Below are positions 52,928 through 62,676 of a stretch of DNA of 64,000 nucleotides, one piece after another. Position 1 is the first letter of the stretch; every line of letters starts with the position of its first letter. Origin of the DNA: Campylobacter sp. MIT 99-7217 (GTDB taxonomy: Bacteria; Campylobacterota; Campylobacteria; Campylobacterales; Campylobacteraceae); contig NZ_QHLJ01000001.1 in assembly GCF_006864365.1 (NCBI RefSeq), positions 1-64,000 of the forward strand, read 5' to 3'. The notes beneath the pieces are model-generated. The model did not search any database and was not told the origin of the DNA. It saw only the letters and a list, made by a program, of their open reading frames with translations. Both the position numbers and the translations under genes were made by a program.

Positions 52928-53695
52928 ATGAACGCAGTAAATTTAAATAAAACAGATATAAGCAATTATCAAAATTTAAAGCCTATTAACTCAAACGCCA
53001 TATCGCAAAAATTAAATCATGCTCAAAAGGATAATTCTTCTTTTCTTGATAAAGATTCTTTAGATAAGCTTATAAATACTCTTTCAAAAATTTATCTTCC
53101 TCAAATAAGCCAAGAAGATTCTTTAGAGCTTTCTAGCTTTATGCTTAAAAATCAACTTAAAGATCCAAATAAAATAGAAAAATCTTCCTTTAAAGAAATT
53201 CTTGATGATACAACACAATGGATGGGCATAGCAAGAGAGCAAAGCAAGCTTCAAACTTATCTTTATTATGCAAGTTCTTTTTCACTTGGAAATGATATAA
53301 GCACCAAAGCCTTAGCTCTTAAAAATGAATTTGAAGAGCTTTTAGAGCAAGATTTTAACTTAGAAGATTTTAAAGAAAAATACCTTGATTTTAAACAAAG
53401 ACATGATGAGTTTGTAAAAGAATTTGAATTAGCTATGGGAGATAATCTTCTTGTAAAGCCCCTTGATCAATATAAAACCCCTACACCCATACAAGCAAAA
53501 AGTTCAAATCAAACATATAAAGATAAACCTACAAATGAATTTTTACAAAAACTCTTAAAAGATAAATTTGAAGAAAGTGATTTATTAGAACTTTTGTTTG
53601 AAGATAAAACATATAAACAAAGTTTTAAAAATATTTTTAAAAATGAAAATTTAAATTTAGCCTTACAATTTTTACAAGTGGATATTAAGGCTTAG
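52928..53695 (+). CDS. Partner-family protein 3 (short form)
   Basis: 255 residues. N-terminal Asn/Lys/Ser-rich stretch, then residues about 95-175 match the end of protein 1's variable part (FNLEDFKEKYLDFKQRHDEFVKEFELAM is nearly identical), then the constant 74-residue C-terminus. The N-terminal two-thirds of the paralogues is missing, so it looks like an internal-deletion or recombinant version. AAAGGGA precedes the start. Confidence 0.72.
   Translation: MNAVNLNKTDISNYQNLKPINSNAISQKLNHAQKDNSSFLDKDSLDKLINTLSKIYLPQISQEDSLELSSFMLKNQLKDPNKIEKSSFKEILDDTTQWMGIAREQSKLQTYLYYASSFSLGNDISTKALALKNEFEELLEQDFNLEDFKEKYLDFKQRHDEFVKEFELAMGDNLLVKPLDQYKTPTPIQAKSSNQTYKDKPTNEFLQKLLKDKFEESDLLELLFEDKTYKQSFKNIFKNENLNLALQFLQVDIKA
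53474..53695 (+). repeat. Constant 3' cassette repeat, copy 3
   Basis: 222 bp, direct copy of 52203-52425 and inverted copy of 47321-47543. The match stops at the stop codon; the C39 scar of copy 2 is absent. Confidence 0.9.
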
Positions 53696-53726
53696 AGCTA
53701 AAATATGATATTTTAAAATTTATAGA

Positions 53727-53780
53727 TAATTAAGTTTAAATTTGTTTAAATTACTTCCACTTTGCTTAGTTTATACAAGG
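53727..53780 (+). repeat. Decayed fourth promoter-element copy
   Basis: AATTAAGTTTAAATTTGTTT (53727-53746, continuing AAATT) and TTTATACAAGG (53770-53780) match the start and the end of the promoter block of copies L, E and G, but the 60-70 bp between them are reduced to about 20 and no leader gene follows. A remnant of a fourth cassette next to thiL. Confidence 0.6.
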
Positions 53781-53852
53781 GGAACAAAGTAAAAAAATGG
53801 TCTATTTTTTCAAGTGCATTTTTATAATTATTGAAATTAAGTTTGATTTTTC

Positions 53853-54674
53853 ATGAGTAAAGAAGAACTAATCATAAAAGCCTTTGAAAACAAATTTAAC
53901 GGCGATGATGGTGCTATTGTTGCTAAGTGGTGTTTTAGTAAGGATTTGTTTTTTGAAAATGTCCATTTTAAAAGAGAGTGGTTTAGCTTAGAGCAAATTG
54001 CTGCAAAGGCTATGCTTGTCAATATATCTGATGCTATCGTAATGAATGCTGTGCCAAAATACGCTCTTTTAGGGCTTGCCTTGCCTAAAAACATAACAAA
54101 TGATGAAATTTCACAGCTTCAAAGAGGCTTTTTAAAAACAGCAAGGGAATTTGGTATCCAAATCATTGGTGGCGATACGATAAGCAATGATAAAATAGAT
54201 ATCTCAATTACCATCATTTCAAAGATCAAAAAAAAGCCTGTTTTTAGAAAAGGCTTAAAAAAAGGAGATTTGCTTGCTTTTACAGGGGACTTAGGGCAGT
54301 CTTTAAGAGGGCTTGAGATTTTGCAAAATTCAGGCAAACTTGATAAAAATCATCGCTTTATAAGACCAAAGTTAAGACAGGATTTTTTTTATGATGTGGC
54401 AGAAAAATTACATTGTGCTATGGATATTTCAGACGGACTTAGTAAAGATCTATCAAGAATGCTAAAACTTAATAAACTAGGTGTAAAATGGCTTTTAAAT
54501 TTAAGCCAAGAAGAGCTTTTCAGTGCAGAGGAGTATGAAATTCTCTTTGCTTTTGATGAAAAGGATAAAGAATTTATAGAAAAAAAAGCCAAAAAACATG
54601 GAGTAAGGCTAAATATTTTCGCAAAGGCAAAGAAAGGAAGATATGAATTTAGAGGAAAAGAACACCACTTCTAA
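53853..54674 (+). CDS. thiL: Thiamine-monophosphate kinase
   Basis: Phosphorylates thiamine monophosphate to the diphosphate cofactor. [10 protein letters not shown] (about 17), [22 protein letters not shown] (about 57-78), [18 protein letters not shown] (about 107) and [11 protein letters not shown] (about 195) are the conserved metal and substrate loops. 273 residues, somewhat shorter than the E. coli enzyme, as usual for Campylobacter. truD begins 32 bp inside its 3' end in another frame. Confidence 0.92.
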   Translation: MSKEELIIKAFENKFNGDDGAIVAKWCFSKDLFFENVHFKREWFSLEQIAAKAMLVNISDAIVMNAVPKYALLGLALPKNITNDEISQLQRGFLKTAREFGIQIIGGDTISNDKIDISITIISKIKKKPVFRKGLKKGDLLAFTGDLGQSLRGLEILQNSGKLDKNHRFIRPKLRQDFFYDVAEKLHCAMDISDGLSKDLSRMLKLNKLGVKWLLNLSQEELFSAEEYEILFAFDEKDKEFIEKKAKKHGVRLNIFAKAKKGRYEFRGKEHHF

Positions 54675-55758
54675 GCTTCTTTATAGTCTAAAACATAGCC
54701 CTATTAATGCGTATTTTAGCAAAAATAGTGAAGATTTTGTTGTGAGAGAAAAGCCCCTTTACGACTTTAGCGGTAAGGGCGAACATTTGATTTTGCATAT
54801 TAGCAAAAAAGATCTTAGCACGAACGAGGCTTTGAGAGTGCTTAGTGAGTTTAGTGGGGTTAAAATGCGAGATTTTGGCTATGCTGGACTTAAAGATAAG
54901 CAAGGGCTTACTTCCCAGTTTATTTCCGTGCCTAAGAAATTTGAAGCAAATTTTGCAAATTTTTCGCACCAAAAGCTAAAAATTAACGAAGTTTTCGTTC
55001 ATGATAATAAGCTTAGGATAGGACATTTAAAAGGAAATTCTTTTTTTATCCGTCTTAAAAAGGTTTCAAAGCTTGATGCTTTAAAACTTCAAAATGCCTT
55101 TGAAATGATTGCTAATCAAGGCTTTGCAAATTATTTTGGATATCAAAGATTTGGTAAATTTCAAGATAATTTTTTACAAGGACTTGAAATTTTAAGGGGC
55201 AAAAAGCTTAAAAATAGAAAAATGAATGAGTTTTTAATCTCAGCCTTTCAAAGCGAACTTTTTAATCGCTATCTAGCAAGAAGGGTGCAATTAAGCCATT
55301 TTGCAAGAGATTTTGACTTAAAAGAATTTATGCAAATTTATAAGCTTAGCAAAGAAGAAGCAAGAGAACTTAAAGAACAAAAACAATTTTTCAAACTTCT
55401 AAAAGGCGAGGTTTTAGGTCATTATCCTTATGGAAAATACTTTATTTGCGAGGATTTGCAAAATGAGGTGCAAAGATTTTTAGGAAAAGATCTTAGTCCT
55501 TGTGGGCTTTTGTTGGGAAAAAGGGCTTTTGAATGTGGTGGCGGTTTTGCAAGGCATTTAGAAGATGAAATTTTTGGTCAATTTTATGAGCTTGGGACAC
55601 ATATACAAGGCTCAAGACGCTATTTGTGGAGTTTTTTAGAAGAGGCAAGGTGGCGTTTTGATGAAGAAAAAGCACATTTTTGCTGTGAGTTTTTTTTGCA
55701 AAAAGGAAGTTATGCTACTGTGGTTTTAGAAGAGCTTTTGCATAAGGATTTGACATAA
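54643..55758 (+). CDS. truD: tRNA pseudouridine(13) synthase
   Basis: 371 residues of the TruD family: [18 protein letters not shown] (about 32), catalytic Asp in [19 protein letters not shown] (about 78), [14 protein letters not shown] (about 165) and the C-terminal [33 protein letters not shown]. It overlaps thiL by 32 bp, an arrangement also seen in C. jejuni. Confidence 0.93.
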   Translation: MNLEEKNTTSKLLYSLKHSPINAYFSKNSEDFVVREKPLYDFSGKGEHLILHISKKDLSTNEALRVLSEFSGVKMRDFGYAGLKDKQGLTSQFISVPKKFEANFANFSHQKLKINEVFVHDNKLRIGHLKGNSFFIRLKKVSKLDALKLQNAFEMIANQGFANYFGYQRFGKFQDNFLQGLEILRGKKLKNRKMNEFLISAFQSELFNRYLARRVQLSHFARDFDLKEFMQIYKLSKEEARELKEQKQFFKLLKGEVLGHYPYGKYFICEDLQNEVQRFLGKDLSPCGLLLGKRAFECGGGFARHLEDEIFGQFYELGTHIQGSRRYLWSFLEEARWRFDEEKAHFCCEFFLQKGSYATVVLEELLHKDLT

Positions 55759-55781
55759 CTTAAAGATGAAAATAACAAATT

Positions 55782-55804
55782 CTCAAGGTCTAAAAGACCT
55801 TGAG
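55782..55804. terminator. Bidirectional rho-independent terminator
   Basis: Perfect 10-bp stem CTCAAGGTCT (55782-55791) / AGACCTTGAG (55795-55804), loop AAA, between the convergent truD and the small minus-strand gene, with A/T-rich flanks on both sides. Confidence 0.88.
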
Positions 55805-55810
55805 TGATAT

Positions 55811-56005
55811 TTATGCGTAAATATCAAGCCCTTGAGTTTCAGAGCTTGCCGCTAAAGTAGCAGCAGCTGCCGTAGCTTCAGCACCTCCGCTTGCTATCGT
55901 TTCTACAAGTGAGCTAAGAGCTTCTTGACTTGACTCAATAGCCTTTGATAAAGCATAAGTGCTTGTTTGAACCGCTAATGAAGCATTTGTTGCACCTGAA
56001 ATCAT
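55811..56005 (-). CDS. Small Ala/Ser-rich protein, possibly motility-related
   Basis: 64 residues, soluble, helical, Ala/Ser/Thr-rich (SLAVQTSTYALSKAIESSQEALSSL). It has the size and repeated helix pattern of the YjfB-type 'putative motility protein' family, but the match is weak. RBS AAGGAGGG precedes the ATG. CGATTT at 56051-56046 (minus) after a T/A-rich -35 region is a sigma-28-like candidate. The 248 bp between this gene and eptC contain no other recognisable gene. Confidence 0.6.
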   Translation of the reverse strand: MISGATNASLAVQTSTYALSKAIESSQEALSSLVETIASGGAEATAAAATLAASSETQGLDIYA

Positions 56006-56253
56006 GATACCCTCCTTTAATAAGGAAATTTTCTAGGCTTTTCATAAATCGACATTTAAAATAAAAATATAAGTATTTTTGAGTTAAATTTAGCTTAAAA
56101 ATCAGTAATATGCGTAGTTGCCATATACAGCGTTCAGGATAATTAATAAATTTATATTATTTACTAATAAGACACCATTATAAAGTAAATTTGTAACTTC
56201 TTTTGACTAGAATTAAACATATTTTCAACTATTTGATCCATAAAGGGATATTT

Positions 56254-57966
56254 ATGTTTGTTTGTAAGGCGCGTTTTGCGAAATTTTTTGTTTTATTTTT
56301 GTGTATCAATTCACTTTTTATTTTAAGTTCTCAGTTTTTTGTTTTACCCAAGCTTTTTGATGGCTATTGGTTTTATTCGCTTTTTTATAGAGAAAGTATG
56401 CTTTTTTGCACTTATTTTTTGGTCTTTGTTTTGATTTTTTATATCCCTTTTAGCTGGCTTCAAAGCTTTATTTTTTACATTTTTACCTTTATAAGCTTGC
56501 TTTTGTTTATCTTGAATATCTTTTTGATTTTTCATTTTGATAGCACTTTAAATCCTTACTTGCTAAGCATTGCTTTGCAAAGTGATCCCAAGGAAGCAAG
56601 GGAGTTTTTGAGTGTTTATTTTGATTTTAGGGTTATTTTGATTTCTCTTTTATTTTTGGCATTTTTTTATTTTGTTTTTAAGAAAACAAAAGCACTGACA
56701 CGGGGGGGGGGCATTAGAGTTTTCTATATCTTTTTGATCTTACTTCTTTTTGTGATAAGTGCTCATGTGTTTAAATTTAGACCTCATTATGAAAGATATA
56801 GCGATGTGATTTATAATGCTACTTTATCTTTTAATCAGTCCTTAAATAGAATTTTAAAATCCATGAACGAATACGAGCAAATTTCTAAGAATTTTGACAT
56901 TTTTATCAAGGATATAAATTACACAAAGATAGATGAAAAAGACAAGATAGATAATATCGTTTTGATTATCGGCGAATCAACTCAAAGAAATTTAATGCAA
57001 ATTTATGGTTTTGAGCTTGAAGATACGCCAAATTTAGTAAAGCTTAAGCAAGAAAATCCTGATAATTTGCTTGTATTTGATGATGTGATTTCCTCTCAAA
57101 CGACGACTTATGAAGCCTTAGCTCAGGTACTTACTTTTTATAATCAAGACACAAAAGAAAGAAATTGGTCCCAGTTTTTAAATGTCATTGATGCGATAAA
57201 GCTTGCAGGATACAAAGCGATAAATATCTCAAATCAAGAAAAATTCAGCCTCTGGGATAAGGCTTCAACGACGATTTTTCACAGAAGCGATAAGGTTTTT
57301 TATACAAGCATGAGTGATTATTTTGAGCAATCAAAACCTGATGAGGTGGTTTTGCCTGTGATTTCCAGAATTTTAAAAGAGAAAAAGCAAGATGAAAAGC
57401 TTTTTTTAAGTGTTCATTTAATGGGAAATCACGCCGTGTATTACAACCGCTATCCTAAGGAATTTGACCGCTTTAAAAAAGAGGACTTAGATGAGAGCAT
57501 TAAAGGAAGAAAAACTATAGCAGAATATGCTAATAACACGCTTTATGGGGATTTTGTCCTAAGTTCTATCATTGATAAATTTAAGCATAGTGATAGTATA
57601 GTGATCTTTTTAAGCGATCATGGCGAGGAGGTGTATGATAGAGGGGAGCATTATTTGCATAATGATGCAAAAATAAGTCGTTTCATGGTCGAAATTCCTT
57701 TTATCATTTATGTGAGTGATGAATTTATCAAAAAACACGAAGAACTTTACAAAAGGATCAAAGCTTCTACAAATAAGCCTTTTATGAGCGATGATTTGAT
57801 CCATGCACTCATTGATATAGCTGGAAATGATCATTTTAAAATAGATGGTTATGAGAGCAAAAGAAGTTTGTTTTATGAGGGAAATTTTACGCGTCAAAGG
57901 ATAGTTGGAAAAACGAATTTAAAAGATTATGATAAAGAGCTTAAGGGGCAAAAAAGGATATATTAG
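56254..57966 (+). CDS. eptC: Phosphoethanolamine transferase EptC, phase-variable (ON)
   Basis: 570 residues from ATG 56254 (AAAGGGA upstream); an in-frame ATG at 56203 has no ribosome site. Five N-terminal membrane helices (to about 190), then a periplasmic sulfatase-fold domain with IGESTQRNLMQIYGF (metal Glu), catalytic Thr in SSQTTTYEAL, HLMGNHAVYYNRYP and FLSDHGEEVYDRGEHYLHND. In C. jejuni EptC modifies lipid A, the flagellar rod protein FlgG and N-glycans. A G10 tract (56702-56711) between helices 4 and 5 encodes R-G-G-G; any change not a multiple of three would truncate the enzyme at about 170 residues. Confidence 0.9.
   Translation: MFVCKARFAKFFVLFLCINSLFILSSQFFVLPKLFDGYWFYSLFYRESMLFCTYFLVFVLIFYIPFSWLQSFIFYIFTFISLLLFILNIFLIFHFDSTLNPYLLSIALQSDPKEAREFLSVYFDFRVILISLLFLAFFYFVFKKTKALTRGGGIRVFYIFLILLLFVISAHVFKFRPHYERYSDVIYNATLSFNQSLNRILKSMNEYEQISKNFDIFIKDINYTKIDEKDKIDNIVLIIGESTQRNLMQIYGFELEDTPNLVKLKQENPDNLLVFDDVISSQTTTYEALAQVLTFYNQDTKERNWSQFLNVIDAIKLAGYKAINISNQEKFSLWDKASTTIFHRSDKVFYTSMSDYFEQSKPDEVVLPVISRILKEKKQDEKLFLSVHLMGNHAVYYNRYPKEFDRFKKEDLDESIKGRKTIAEYANNTLYGDFVLSSIIDKFKHSDSIVIFLSDHGEEVYDRGEHYLHNDAKISRFMVEIPFIIYVSDEFIKKHEELYKRIKASTNKPFMSDDLIHALIDIAGNDHFKIDGYESKRSLFYEGNFTRQRIVGKTNLKDYDKELKGQKRIY
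56702..56711 (+). repeat. Poly-G (G10) contingency tract in eptC
   Basis: Ten consecutive G, within the range where slipped-strand switching is common in Campylobacter. The present length keeps the frame open. With one G fewer or one more, the frame shifts; for example an in-frame TAG (CAT TAG) appears directly after the tract in one of these states. Confidence 0.88.
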
Positions 57967-57994
57967 TTATAAATTCATTTTATATAAGGAAGCA

Positions 57995-58423
57995 ATGATG
58001 AAAATGAAAAGATTAAAAAAGAACAAAGAGTTAAAAACGGCTTTTACTTTGATGAGAGAGTTAAGATCAAATTTAGAATTTGATGAGTTCTTGCTTAAGT
58101 TTAAAAAGGCAAGCAAGAGGGCTGATTATAAGCTTTTTGCCTTTAAAAAAGCTGATGAGCTTATCGCACTTTGCGGGGTAATGCCCTTTTATGTGCTTTA
58201 TCATACAAACTGCCTTTATATCTGTGATTTTGTGGTAAAAGAAAGCTTAAGAGGGCAGGGTTATGGGGAAAAATGCCTAAAAAAACTTTGTTCCTATGCG
58301 AAAGAAAAGGGCTTTGAGGAAATTGAGCTAAGTTCTAGCTTTTTTAGAACTAAGGCTCATGATTTTTATGAAAAAAAGATGAAATTTGAAAAAACCGGCT
58401 TTGTTTTTAAGACTCAAATTTGA
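57995..58423 (+). CDS. GNAT-family N-acetyltransferase
   Basis: 142 residues from ATG 57995 (AAGGA five bases upstream). Acetyl-CoA site in [19 protein letters not shown] (about 83-101, the R-x2-G-x-G motif), then [33 protein letters not shown]. The substrate is unknown; amino-group acetylation of a small molecule or protein is likely. It follows eptC by 28 bp and overlaps the cysE end convergently by 17 bp. Confidence 0.82.
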   Translation: MMKMKRLKKNKELKTAFTLMRELRSNLEFDEFLLKFKKASKRADYKLFAFKKADELIALCGVMPFYVLYHTNCLYICDFVVKESLRGQGYGEKCLKKLCSYAKEKGFEEIELSSSFFRTKAHDFYEKKMKFEKTGFVFKTQI

Positions 58424-59042
58424 TCTTTCTCAAGATATTTTCTAGTTCTTGAAGCTTTTTTTCTAAAGCTTCAAGCTTATCCTCGCAACATTTATCAATA
58501 GCCCTTGAGTTTTCCTCTTTTTTGCTTTGGCTAAGATGAGCAGCGATTCCAATTGCTGTTGTATTTGCTGGGACATCTTTTACGACAACAGCATTTGATC
58601 CGATCTTAGCATTTTCGCCTATTTCTATATCGCCTAAAATTTTTGCTCCTGCTCCTACGATGACACCTTTTTTTATGGTAGGGTGGCGTTTTGTATTTTT
58701 ATCAAGACTTGTTCCACCTAAGGTTACGCCTTGATAAATTAAAACATCATCTTCTATTACGCTTGTTTGTCCTATAACAACGCCATTTGCATGATCGATA
58801 AAAACCCTTCTACCAAGCTTTGCTTCAGGGTGTAAATCAACCCCTGTTAAAAACTGAGAAATTCCACTTAGTATCCTTGCTAGGCGTTTGAAATTCCTTT
58901 CATAGAAAAAATGTGCTATGCGGTAATTCACTACAGCCCAAACACCCGGATAATTAAAAAAAAGTTCCAAATAAGAATTAAAAGCGGGATCTTGAAGCTT
59001 TGGTTGTTTTAAATCTTCTTTAATAATCTTAAAAATATTCAT
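58407..59042 (-). CDS. cysE: Serine O-acetyltransferase
   Basis: Makes O-acetylserine for cysteine synthesis. 211 residues from ATG 59042, one base after the speA stop; the ATG at 59051 would add three residues. N-terminal helical domain ([16 protein letters not shown]), then the left-handed beta-helix with [23 protein letters not shown] (catalytic His) and the hexapeptide repeats ending [12 protein letters not shown]. The Cys/Glu/Lys-rich C-terminal tail (about 175-211) replaces the usual short end. Confidence 0.93.
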   Translation of the reverse strand: MNIFKIIKEDLKQPKLQDPAFNSYLELFFNYPGVWAVVNYRIAHFFYERNFKRLARILSGISQFLTGVDLHPEAKLGRRVFIDHANGVVIGQTSVIEDDVLIYQGVTLGGTSLDKNTKRHPTIKKGVIVGAGAKILGDIEIGENAKIGSNAVVVKDVPANTTAIGIAAHLSQSKKEENSRAIDKCCEDKLEALEKKLQELENILRKIKFES

Positions 59043-59043
59043 C

Positions 59044-60879
59044 TTACACATCTAGACTTTTTAAGTATCCATTATCATTTAAGAAAAGATAAAGCTCTCC
59101 TAAAATTTGCTTTTTTTGTTTATCATTGACCAGCTTAGAGCTTTCTACTCTTTCATTTAGACTATCCATAATCTCGTGTATATCATAGTCTAAATCCTCA
59201 AGAGTATCAAGAACTGATTGGGCTTCTATAATCTTAGTGATTTCAAAATCCTTATCATCTATTTTGATAACAGCCTCAGTTGGGTGAGGGAAAAGATTGT
59301 GTCTCATGCCCAAAACCTCTTGATAAGCTCCTACTAAAAAAAATCCTAAAAAATAATTTTCTTTCTCAATATCTATATCATGCAAAAATAAGGGATTGTG
59401 TTTAGAATAAGAAATTTCGCCATCGCTATCACAAGTTATATCCCATAAACTCGCACTTCTTGTAGGTTTTTTATCAAGATGAGTAAGTGGCATGATAGGA
59501 AAACTTTGCTCCAAGCCCCAAAAATCAGGCAAACTTTGAAAAAGCGAGAAATTAACCAAATACCGCTCTTGAACCTCATTTTGAAGTGCTAAAAAATCAG
59601 CTGAATTTTGAGTATCTCCAAGTAAAGAAATAGCTTTTTTGACGATGAGATGCACTAAAATTTCAGCATTAGATCTATCTTGTAAATCCACATAACCAAG
59701 ATCAAAAAGGGTAAGAATACTTTCTACATGATCTATGCTATCGTGCATGTATTCAAGAGCATTTGCTGGCTTTATGCTTTTAAAAAGATCATAAAGCTCA
59801 TCAATAAGCTTTGGATTTTTTTTCTTTAAAACAAGCTTACTTTCTGTATATTCTTGGGAAAAAAGTTCCAAAACAGGAGCAACTAAAACAGCATGATTTG
59901 CTGCAACGAAACGCCCACTTTCTATAAAAATATCAGGTTCTAAATCACTTTTTTGCTCAGCTATATTTTTTAAGATAAACACAACATCATTAGCATATTC
60001 ACTCAGTGTATAGTTTCTGCTTTTTTCATCTTTAAACTGCGAGTATTCTACGGCTAAGCCTCCACCTAAATTTATGGCTTTTAAATTTTTTGCTCCCATT
60101 TTTCTAAGCTCAGTATAAATATTTCCAGCCTCAATCAATGCCTTTTTGAGAGGGTGAATTTCGGTGATTTGTGAGCCTAAATGAAAATGAATCATGGTAA
60201 AATATTCGAGTAAATTTGCTTTTTTAAGCAAAGAAATAGCCTCGATAAGCTCGGTTGAAGTTAGTCCAAATTTAGAGTTTATACCTCCACTTTTTGCCCA
60301 AATTCCAACACCTGCTGAATGAAGACGCACCCGAAGCCCAATATTAGGCTTTGGCTTAAATCTTTCTTTAGCTATGTCAATAATGCTCTCAAGCTCATTA
60401 AGACCTTCTATAGTTAAAGTGATATTATGTCCCATTTCACGAGCTATAAAGCCAAGATTTATTAACTCCTTATCCTTAAAGCCATTGACTGTTATAGGAG
60501 CATGTTCATTGTTATAAGCCATAGCAAGCAAAAGCTCAGCCTTACTTCCTGCTTCAAGTCCGTAATTGTAGTCCTTGCCAAGTTCGACGAGATTTTTAAC
60601 AAAGCCCGGGTATTGATTGACCTTTAAGGGATATACAGCATTAAATGAGCCTTTGTAGTCAAATTCTTTTTTTGCCTTGGCAAATTTCCCATAGATTCTT
60701 GCGATTTGTTTTGCTGTAAGATGAGGGAAGCGAAGTAAAAGAGGTCCTTTATATCCATCATTTCGAAGTTGCTTGACTATATCAATGAGGGCTGGTTTTT
60801 TACCATAATTTATACAAACTTTACCATTTTTAATAACAAAATTATCATTACTCCAAATGTCTATACCATAGTCATTCAC
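59044..60879 (-). CDS. speA: Biosynthetic arginine decarboxylase
   Basis: 611 residues, PLP-dependent fold type [37 protein letters not shown] (about 85-118, with the PLP Lys in LKVN), GGGLAVEY (about 273) and [17 protein letters not shown] are family features. It makes agmatine for polyamine synthesis. It overlaps hisS by four bases (ATGA). Confidence 0.93.
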   Translation of the reverse strand: MNDYGIDIWSNDNFVIKNGKVCINYGKKPALIDIVKQLRNDGYKGPLLLRFPHLTAKQIARIYGKFAKAKKEFDYKGSFNAVYPLKVNQYPGFVKNLVELGKDYNYGLEAGSKAELLLAMAYNNEHAPITVNGFKDKELINLGFIAREMGHNITLTIEGLNELESIIDIAKERFKPKPNIGLRVRLHSAGVGIWAKSGGINSKFGLTSTELIEAISLLKKANLLEYFTMIHFHLGSQITEIHPLKKALIEAGNIYTELRKMGAKNLKAINLGGGLAVEYSQFKDEKSRNYTLSEYANDVVFILKNIAEQKSDLEPDIFIESGRFVAANHAVLVAPVLELFSQEYTESKLVLKKKNPKLIDELYDLFKSIKPANALEYMHDSIDHVESILTLFDLGYVDLQDRSNAEILVHLIVKKAISLLGDTQNSADFLALQNEVQERYLVNFSLFQSLPDFWGLEQSFPIMPLTHLDKKPTRSASLWDITCDSDGEISYSKHNPLFLHDIDIEKENYFLGFFLVGAYQEVLGMRHNLFPHPTEAVIKIDDKDFEITKIIEAQSVLDTLEDLDYDIHEIMDSLNERVESSKLVNDKQKKQILGELYLFLNDNGYLKSLDV

Positions 60880-62102
60880 AACTCTTCCTTTAAATTTGAA
60901 ATCAAGATATTTTTTTCTTCTTTTGTTTGGAGATTTTTATAAAATAGACTTTGATTTTTTGCCTCATTTTCACCCATACAAAGAAAAATTTCAAGCTTAT
61001 TTGTATCGGCTTGATTAAGGTGCTTGGCAAGTTTTTTTGCCTCATAACTCAAAAGAACCTTGTGTGTTTTTCTAAGTTTATTTGCTATGTTGAGTAAATC
61101 TTTAATATAAATTTCATCTAAGGCACAAAGATAAATGCCCTCTCTTTTCGAGCATGTTTCTTTTTGTTTTAAAATTTCCATAAGTCTTTCTATGCCTATG
61201 GCAAAGCCTATACCAAAGCCTGATTTTCCACCTAAGCTTTCAATCAAAAGATCATATCTTCCACCACCTGCTACGGCTGATTTTGCACCTATTTCATCAC
61301 TTTCAAACTCAAAGGCTGTTTTTGAGTAATAATCAAGCCCACGAACAAGCCTATCATCAATGATAAATTCGACACCTTGAGCCTTTAATTGCTCACATAA
61401 AAGTTCAAAGTCAATTTTGCAAGAAGAGCATAAATTTTCTCTTATAGTGGGACAATTTTTCAAAAGTGTTTGGCAATGCTCTTGTTTGCAATCAAGCACG
61501 CGTATAGGATTAAGTTCTTTGCGTCTTAAACAATCCTCGCAAAAACCTTGTTTTGAGTTTAAAAAGGAGATCAGCTTTTCTTTAAAAGTCTTTATACACT
61601 CAGGACAACCTAAAGAATTAATCTTGAGCTTTGTTTTAATCTCAAGCTTATCAAAAATATTTACAAGCATCATAATAAGGCTAATGTCCTCGTAGACACT
61701 TTGCACGCCAAAGCTTTCTACACCAAATTGATGAAATTCACGCAGACGACCCTTTTGAGGTCTTTCGTATCGAAACATTGAGCCATGATAATACCATTTT
61801 TTTATAGGCGAGCTTTTATCAAATTTATGTTCTATATAAGCTCTTACAACTCCGGCTGTTCCCTCTGGTCTTAAGCAAACTTCGTTATTTGCTTTATCGG
61901 TAAATTCATACATTTCCTTACCTACGATGTCTGAGCTTTGCCCAACACTTCTTTTAAAAAGCGAGCTTTGCTCTAAATGCGGCACATTTATAAAGCTAAA
62001 GCCATAGTTTTTAGCCACACTTTCACAGGTTTTTATAACCCTCTCATAAAGTCTAGCTTCCTCATCATATAAATCTTTCATTCCCTTTAAAGCACTAATC
62101 AT
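60876..62102 (-). CDS. hisS: Histidyl-tRNA synthetase
   Basis: Class II synthetase of 408 residues from ATG 62102, which overlaps the tmk stop by 8 bases and gives MISALKGMKDLYDEEA, a typical HisRS start; the frame extends to 62153 without support. RPEGTAGVVRAYIEH (motif 2 region), FRYERPQKGRLREFHQFG, histidine-A motif LVRGLDYYSKTAFE and C-terminal GIGFAIGIERLME are intact. A Cys-rich insert (CPECIKTFKEKL, CEDCLRR, CSSC) occurs in several epsilonproteobacterial HisRS. Confidence 0.94.
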   Translation of the reverse strand: MISALKGMKDLYDEEARLYERVIKTCESVAKNYGFSFINVPHLEQSSLFKRSVGQSSDIVGKEMYEFTDKANNEVCLRPEGTAGVVRAYIEHKFDKSSPIKKWYYHGSMFRYERPQKGRLREFHQFGVESFGVQSVYEDISLIMMLVNIFDKLEIKTKLKINSLGCPECIKTFKEKLISFLNSKQGFCEDCLRRKELNPIRVLDCKQEHCQTLLKNCPTIRENLCSSCKIDFELLCEQLKAQGVEFIIDDRLVRGLDYYSKTAFEFESDEIGAKSAVAGGGRYDLLIESLGGKSGFGIGFAIGIERLMEILKQKETCSKREGIYLCALDEIYIKDLLNIANKLRKTHKVLLSYEAKKLAKHLNQADTNKLEIFLCMGENEAKNQSLFYKNLQTKEEKNILISNLKEEL

Positions 62103-62676
62103 TGATAAATTCCTTAATTTTATTATAAATTTTTTCTTTTTCATTATCTGCATTGATGATCAAAAACTCAAGATGAAAACGAGTTTTTAAAAGTTCTAAA
62201 ACCTCTTTAAAGCGGTTTTGAAGCTCTAAAAAATATCCAATTCCTCTTTGTTCTATCTTGTCTAAGTTTCTACCCTGAAATCTTTGCAAAATTAATTTTT
62301 CATTAGCTTCCAAAAAGACACATTTGTGAGGCAAGAAGCCTTTAAGAACAAAGGAATTTAGCTCCAAAACAAAGTTCATATCAAAGTCTTTTGCATACGC
62401 TAAATTTGAAATGAGACTTCTATCAGTGATAATGAGTTCATGGCTATTTGGTTTGATCACTTCTTCAAAATGTTGTGCCCTATCAGCCAGAAAAAGCAAA
62501 AGCTCTGCATTTTTACAAATTTGAAGCCTACTTTCAAGTAAAATTTCTCTTAATTTTTCTCCAAGTGCCGTGTTTCCCGGTTCAAAACAAAATATAGCCT
62601 CTTTAAAATTTCTTTTTAGAAGCTCTATTTGTGTGCTTTTTCCTACCCCGTCAATACCTTCAAGTGCTACATACAT
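62095..62676 (-). CDS. tmk: Thymidylate kinase
   Basis: 193 residues. P-loop EGIDGVGKSTQIELL (about 6-20), substrate EPGNTALGEKLREILL (about 33) and DRSLISNLAYAKDFD (about 86). It phosphorylates dTMP. Its 5' end overlaps coaD by 10 bp. Confidence 0.94.
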   Translation of the reverse strand: MYVALEGIDGVGKSTQIELLKRNFKEAIFCFEPGNTALGEKLREILLESRLQICKNAELLLFLADRAQHFEEVIKPNSHELIITDRSLISNLAYAKDFDMNFVLELNSFVLKGFLPHKCVFLEANEKLILQRFQGRNLDKIEQRGIGYFLELQNRFKEVLELLKTRFHLEFLIINADNEKEKIYNKIKEFIND

